Positions 61,308 to 64,000 of a stretch of DNA of 64,000 bases are shown one piece after another. Made by a program: the position numbers and the translations under genes. The DNA comes from CAYJAY01 sp964368445 (GTDB taxonomy: Bacteria > Bacillota > Clostridia > Oscillospirales > Ruminococcaceae): the NCBI GenBank assembly GCA_964368445.1, contig CAYJAY010000009.1:1-64000 (forward strand), written 5' to 3'. The stretch's first letter is position 1, and each line of letters starts with the position of its first letter. The notes beneath the pieces were generated by a model that was given only the letters and a program-made list of their open reading frames with translations, searched no databases and had not been told where the DNA came from.

Positions 61308-62414
61308 ATGAAAAGACTATTAGCAGTTCTTTTGGCTTTAACGCTTATGCTATCTTTGGTGGCATGTGCAGCTCCGGCAGAAGAGGTAACAACAGAACCG
61401 GAAGATACCTCGACAACCCCAGAACAAGTAGTTGACACACAAGGCGCAACAGAAAACCTTGGTTGGGAATTCCAACAAGAAGAATATAAACTAGCTTGTT
61501 ATTGGCCCGCTCCCGATACCTATTTCGACAGCTATGTTAAAAAAGGCATGGAACAATTTAACGCCGATTACAGCCAAGATGTTGAGTGGATGGTTGGAAC
61601 AGATTGGACACAAGACGTGGAAAACCAATCGGTTGAAGCGATGGCAGCGCAAGGATACGATCTATTTTATATCTTCGGTGCAGACAGCACAGGGGCTAAC
61701 GCTTTGTATAAAGAGCTTTATGACGCAGGGTTTGAAGTTGTAAACTATGCAGGCGCAGTTGCAGACCCCCAAGAATCTGCTTTAACTCTCGCTTCCAACG
61801 TATATCAAATGGGATATGACAGCACAAAACTTCTCATAGAATATATGGGTGGCGAAGGCAAGATTATCAATGTTTTGGAAAACTTGAACGATGTTAACAC
61901 ACAAAAAAGACAACAAGGTGTTGAAGATGCAGTTGCGGAACATCCCGGTGTTGAGATAATCCAAACGGTTGCAGATATCGCAACGGTTGATGCAGGATTT
62001 GAAAAAATCTCGGATGCACTTGCGGCTAACATGGATGCCGACGCTATCGTTGCAACGGGAGGCACCGCTTCAATTGCTCTTGCAAACGCAATGGGAGACT
62101 ACTACGGAACAAACCCTGACGCAAAGCATATCTTTGCAGGAACAGTTGACCAATCAAACGAAGTTATGAACGCTATCAAAGAAGGCCACATCGACCACAC
62201 TTTGGCACAAAACGGCTGGGGACAAGGATATATCTCTCCGCTAATTCTTATGTACCTTAAAGACGGCTGGGAACCCATCACTTGGGGCGAACACATCGAC
62301 TCTGGCTCGCTTGTAATAACGGTAGAAAACGTAGACACATGGCAACAAGATATCGAAAAATTGACGATGGATATAATCGCTTCGATAGAAACTGATATAT
62401 TAATGCAACCGTAA
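61308..62414 (+). CDS. Sugar ABC transporter substrate-binding lipoprotein (second system)
   Basis: 368 residues, lipoprotein signal ending SLVAC (Cys20) that is nearly the same as in the first system, then a Thr/Glu/Pro linker and a type 1 periplasmic-binding-protein fold. AGAGAGGG precedes the ATG. The mature sequence differs clearly from the first system, so the ligand is probably different. A strong hairpin follows. Confidence 0.9.
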   Translation: MKRLLAVLLALTLMLSLVACAAPAEEVTTEPEDTSTTPEQVVDTQGATENLGWEFQQEEYKLACYWPAPDTYFDSYVKKGMEQFNADYSQDVEWMVGTDWTQDVENQSVEAMAAQGYDLFYIFGADSTGANALYKELYDAGFEVVNYAGAVADPQESALTLASNVYQMGYDSTKLLIEYMGGEGKIINVLENLNDVNTQKRQQGVEDAVAEHPGVEIIQTVADIATVDAGFEKISDALAANMDADAIVATGGTASIALANAMGDYYGTNPDAKHIFAGTVDQSNEVMNAIKEGHIDHTLAQNGWGQGYISPLILMYLKDGWEPITWGEHIDSGSLVITVENVDTWQQDIEKLTMDIIASIETDILMQP

Positions 62415-62471
62415 CAAAAATTAAAAAAATAAAAAATAGCACAGTATGCAACAAGCAACTTAAACTAGATA

Positions 62472-62510
62472 TGTGTATCTCTTCCTGCCTATGGTGGGAA
62501 GAGATACACA
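62472..62510 (+). promoter_or_regulatory. Hairpin between binding-protein and ATPase genes
   Basis: TGTGTATCTCTTCC pairs perfectly (14 bp) with GGAAGAGATACACA. No T run follows, so an mRNA-protecting 3' end or processing site is more likely than a full terminator. Confidence 0.65.
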
Positions 62511-62586
62511 ATAAAACGGCAACTTTACCGTTGCTGCAAAGCTGGTTATAAATCCAATAAAAAGGTTCAAAATCCGGAGGTTTCAA

Positions 62587-64000
62587 ATGCTAAAGTTAAA
62601 CAACATTTCCAAATCGTTCCCCGGCGTTAAAGCGTTAAGCGATTTAAGCGTTGAGTTTCTGCCAGGAGAGACACACGCTTTGCTTGGCGAAAACGGCGCA
62701 GGAAAAAGCACATTAATGAAGATTATCTGCGGTGTTTATCAAGCGGACAGCGGAGAAGTTTTTCTTGATGGTAAGAAACTCCGGCTAAAAGGATATAGTG
62801 ATGCTGTCAATGCACACATCAGCATTGTGAACCAAGAAATCACGTTAATTCCCAACAGCTCGATAGCAGAAAACATCGTGTTGGACAAAATGGACAAATT
62901 TTGCAAATATGGTTTTATGGACTGGAAATCGGTTAACGAAACCGCAAAAATATACATGGAACGTGTGGGTCTTGACATGCCGCCCACAACTCCGGTGCGG
63001 CATTTAAGCGCAGCCCATAAACAGCTAATTCAAATAGCAAAAGCGTTGAGTTCCAACGCAAAGGTTCTTTTGCTGGATGAGCCAACCTCCTCGCTTACAC
63101 AGTTCGAGGCAGATATTTTGTTTGATATATTGCGCAAATTAAAGCAAGAAGGCGTAATAATGATCTATGTTTCCCACAAGCTTGAAGAAGTTCAGATGCT
63201 TGCGGACAGGGTTACGGTTTTAAGAGACGGAAAGTTAATTGGAACCGACACGATTGATAAGATGGACAGAGACACAATAGTCAAGATGATGATAGGACGA
63301 AATTCGTCCTTTGTATATAGAGGCCGTTTAGATGCAGAGCAAAACCCTGTGGCACTAGAGGTGGAAAATCTTTCGTCCGACATTCACGGCATCGTAAACT
63401 TAAATTTTTCGTTAAAAAAAGGCGAGATCTTGGGATTATACGGCTTGGTTGGTTCGGGCAGAACCGAAACTATACGCACAGTTTTAGGAATAGACCCAAA
63501 AACAGACGGGTCGATTAAACTATATGGCCAGCCGGTTAAAACAAAGACGTTTTACGCAACACTGCAAAAACACAAGATGGGTTATGTTTCGGAAAATCGC
63601 AAAGAAGAAGGTTTGTTTTTGGAACATTCGGTGGGGCGCAACATCTGTATAAATTCGTTGCAAGACCTGTACTATTCAAAATTGTTACCGTTTATCAAGA
63701 TAAAGAACGAGCAAAAAAGAGCCGAAGAATATATTGAAAGGCTCGAGATTAAAACTCCAAAGGTTGAAACTAAAGCCGGTTCTCTTTCGGGCGGTAACCA
63801 ACAAAAGATAAGCATTGCAAAATGGTTGAGTGTCGGCTGCGATGTTATAGTTATCGATGAGCCGACAGTTGGGGTAGATATAGGTGCAAAGGAATATATC
63901 CACCAACTTATTTGGGATCTTGCGGCAAAAGAAAACAAGGCGGTAATCGTGATATCCTCCGATATGAACGAGATAGTTTCACTGGCACGAAGAATATTAA
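62587..64000 (+). CDS. Sugar ABC transporter ATPase, RbsA-like (partial, runs off the end)
   Basis: The frame stays open to the last base (471 codons visible). Two ABC domains: Walker A GENGAGKSTLMK, signature-like HLSAAHKQLIQIAKA and Walker B LLLDEPT in the first; GLVGSGRTE, signature SLSGGNQQK and Walker B VIDEPTVGVD in the second. CCGGAGG precedes the ATG. Only about 25-30 residues should be missing. It energises the second sugar importer. Confidence 0.92.
   Translation, partial: MLKLNNISKSFPGVKALSDLSVEFLPGETHALLGENGAGKSTLMKIICGVYQADSGEVFLDGKKLRLKGYSDAVNAHISIVNQEITLIPNSSIAENIVLDKMDKFCKYGFMDWKSVNETAKIYMERVGLDMPPTTPVRHLSAAHKQLIQIAKALSSNAKVLLLDEPTSSLTQFEADILFDILRKLKQEGVIMIYVSHKLEEVQMLADRVTVLRDGKLIGTDTIDKMDRDTIVKMMIGRNSSFVYRGRLDAEQNPVALEVENLSSDIHGIVNLNFSLKKGEILGLYGLVGSGRTETIRTVLGIDPKTDGSIKLYGQPVKTKTFYATLQKHKMGYVSENRKEEGLFLEHSVGRNICINSLQDLYYSKLLPFIKIKNEQKRAEEYIERLEIKTPKVETKAGSLSGGNQQKISIAKWLSVGCDVIVIDEPTVGVDIGAKEYIHQLIWDLAAKENKAVIVISSDMNEIVSLARRIL

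Overview
The window comes from an AT-rich, anaerobic, spore-forming member of the Firmicutes (class Clostridia). The evidence is a set of sporulation genes (bofA, yqfC/yqfD, spoIIGA-sigE-sigG, a ylmC/ymxH-type gene, a ylbJ-like gene), Clostridia-style gene order (phoH-ybeY-era-recO; rpsF-ssb-rpsR), an oxygen-sensitive Fe-S serine dehydratase, strong Shine-Dalgarno (SD) sites with frequent GTG/TTG starts, and a bacterial type A RNase P RNA. Most of the window is ordinary chromosome. No phage, insertion sequence, CRISPR array or tRNA was seen.

Layout. 1-3.5 kb: a Fur/Zur-like regulator with a ZnuACB zinc importer and an accessory lipoprotein. 3.5-5.1 kb: a structured leader and two tandem type IV pilin-like genes. 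5.1-6.4 kb (minus): an adenosylcobalamin riboswitch controlling a DUF4430 surface protein and an ECF-transporter S component, a B12 uptake cassette. 6.4-12.8 kb: PdaA-like deacetylase, NusG-II-domain protein, PepV dipeptidase, a DUF2089 regulator with two small membrane proteins, serine dehydratase, YjbQ. 12.8-16.6 kb: DnaC/DnaI-like and DnaD-like replication proteins, an HD protein, a YdbC/PC4 protein, BofA and rnpB. 16.7-19.8 kb: a translationally coupled pair, a reductive-dehalogenase-like corrinoid/Fe-S protein and a NuoF-GltD-like flavoprotein fusion. This is the least ordinary enzyme system here.

20-27.5 kb: a LacI-type regulator with two matching palindromic operators, a sugar isomerase/epimerase, a Gfo/Idh/MocA dehydrogenase and a full RbsABC-type sugar importer. 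27.7-38.2 kb: nitrogen and translation genes (gdhA, asnS, type III glutamine synthetase, glmS, ileS). 38.2-41.2 kb: a diguanylate cyclase, a Cys-rich small protein and a YlbJ-like protein. 41.3-52.5 kb: a sporulation/housekeeping run (yqfC, yqfD, phoH, ybeY, era, yqzL-like, recO, mutS2, spoIIGA, sigE, sigG, HTH, ylmC-like). 52.6-57.3 kb: a large lipoprotein, rpsR-ssb-rpsF, galU and a RING-like membrane protein.

57.3-58.9 kb is a decay zone of packed hairpins and broken genes (an unknown gene with an in-frame stop, a truncated AraC domain, an ArsC-like pseudogene). It precedes a second sugar system (PfkB kinase, permease, binding protein, ATPase) that runs off the window end. In both sugar importers a strong hairpin separates the binding-protein gene from the ATPase gene, consistent with extra expression of the binding protein. 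A short repeat family (AGGAAT(G/T) units plus a small hairpin) recurs in three intergenic gaps.
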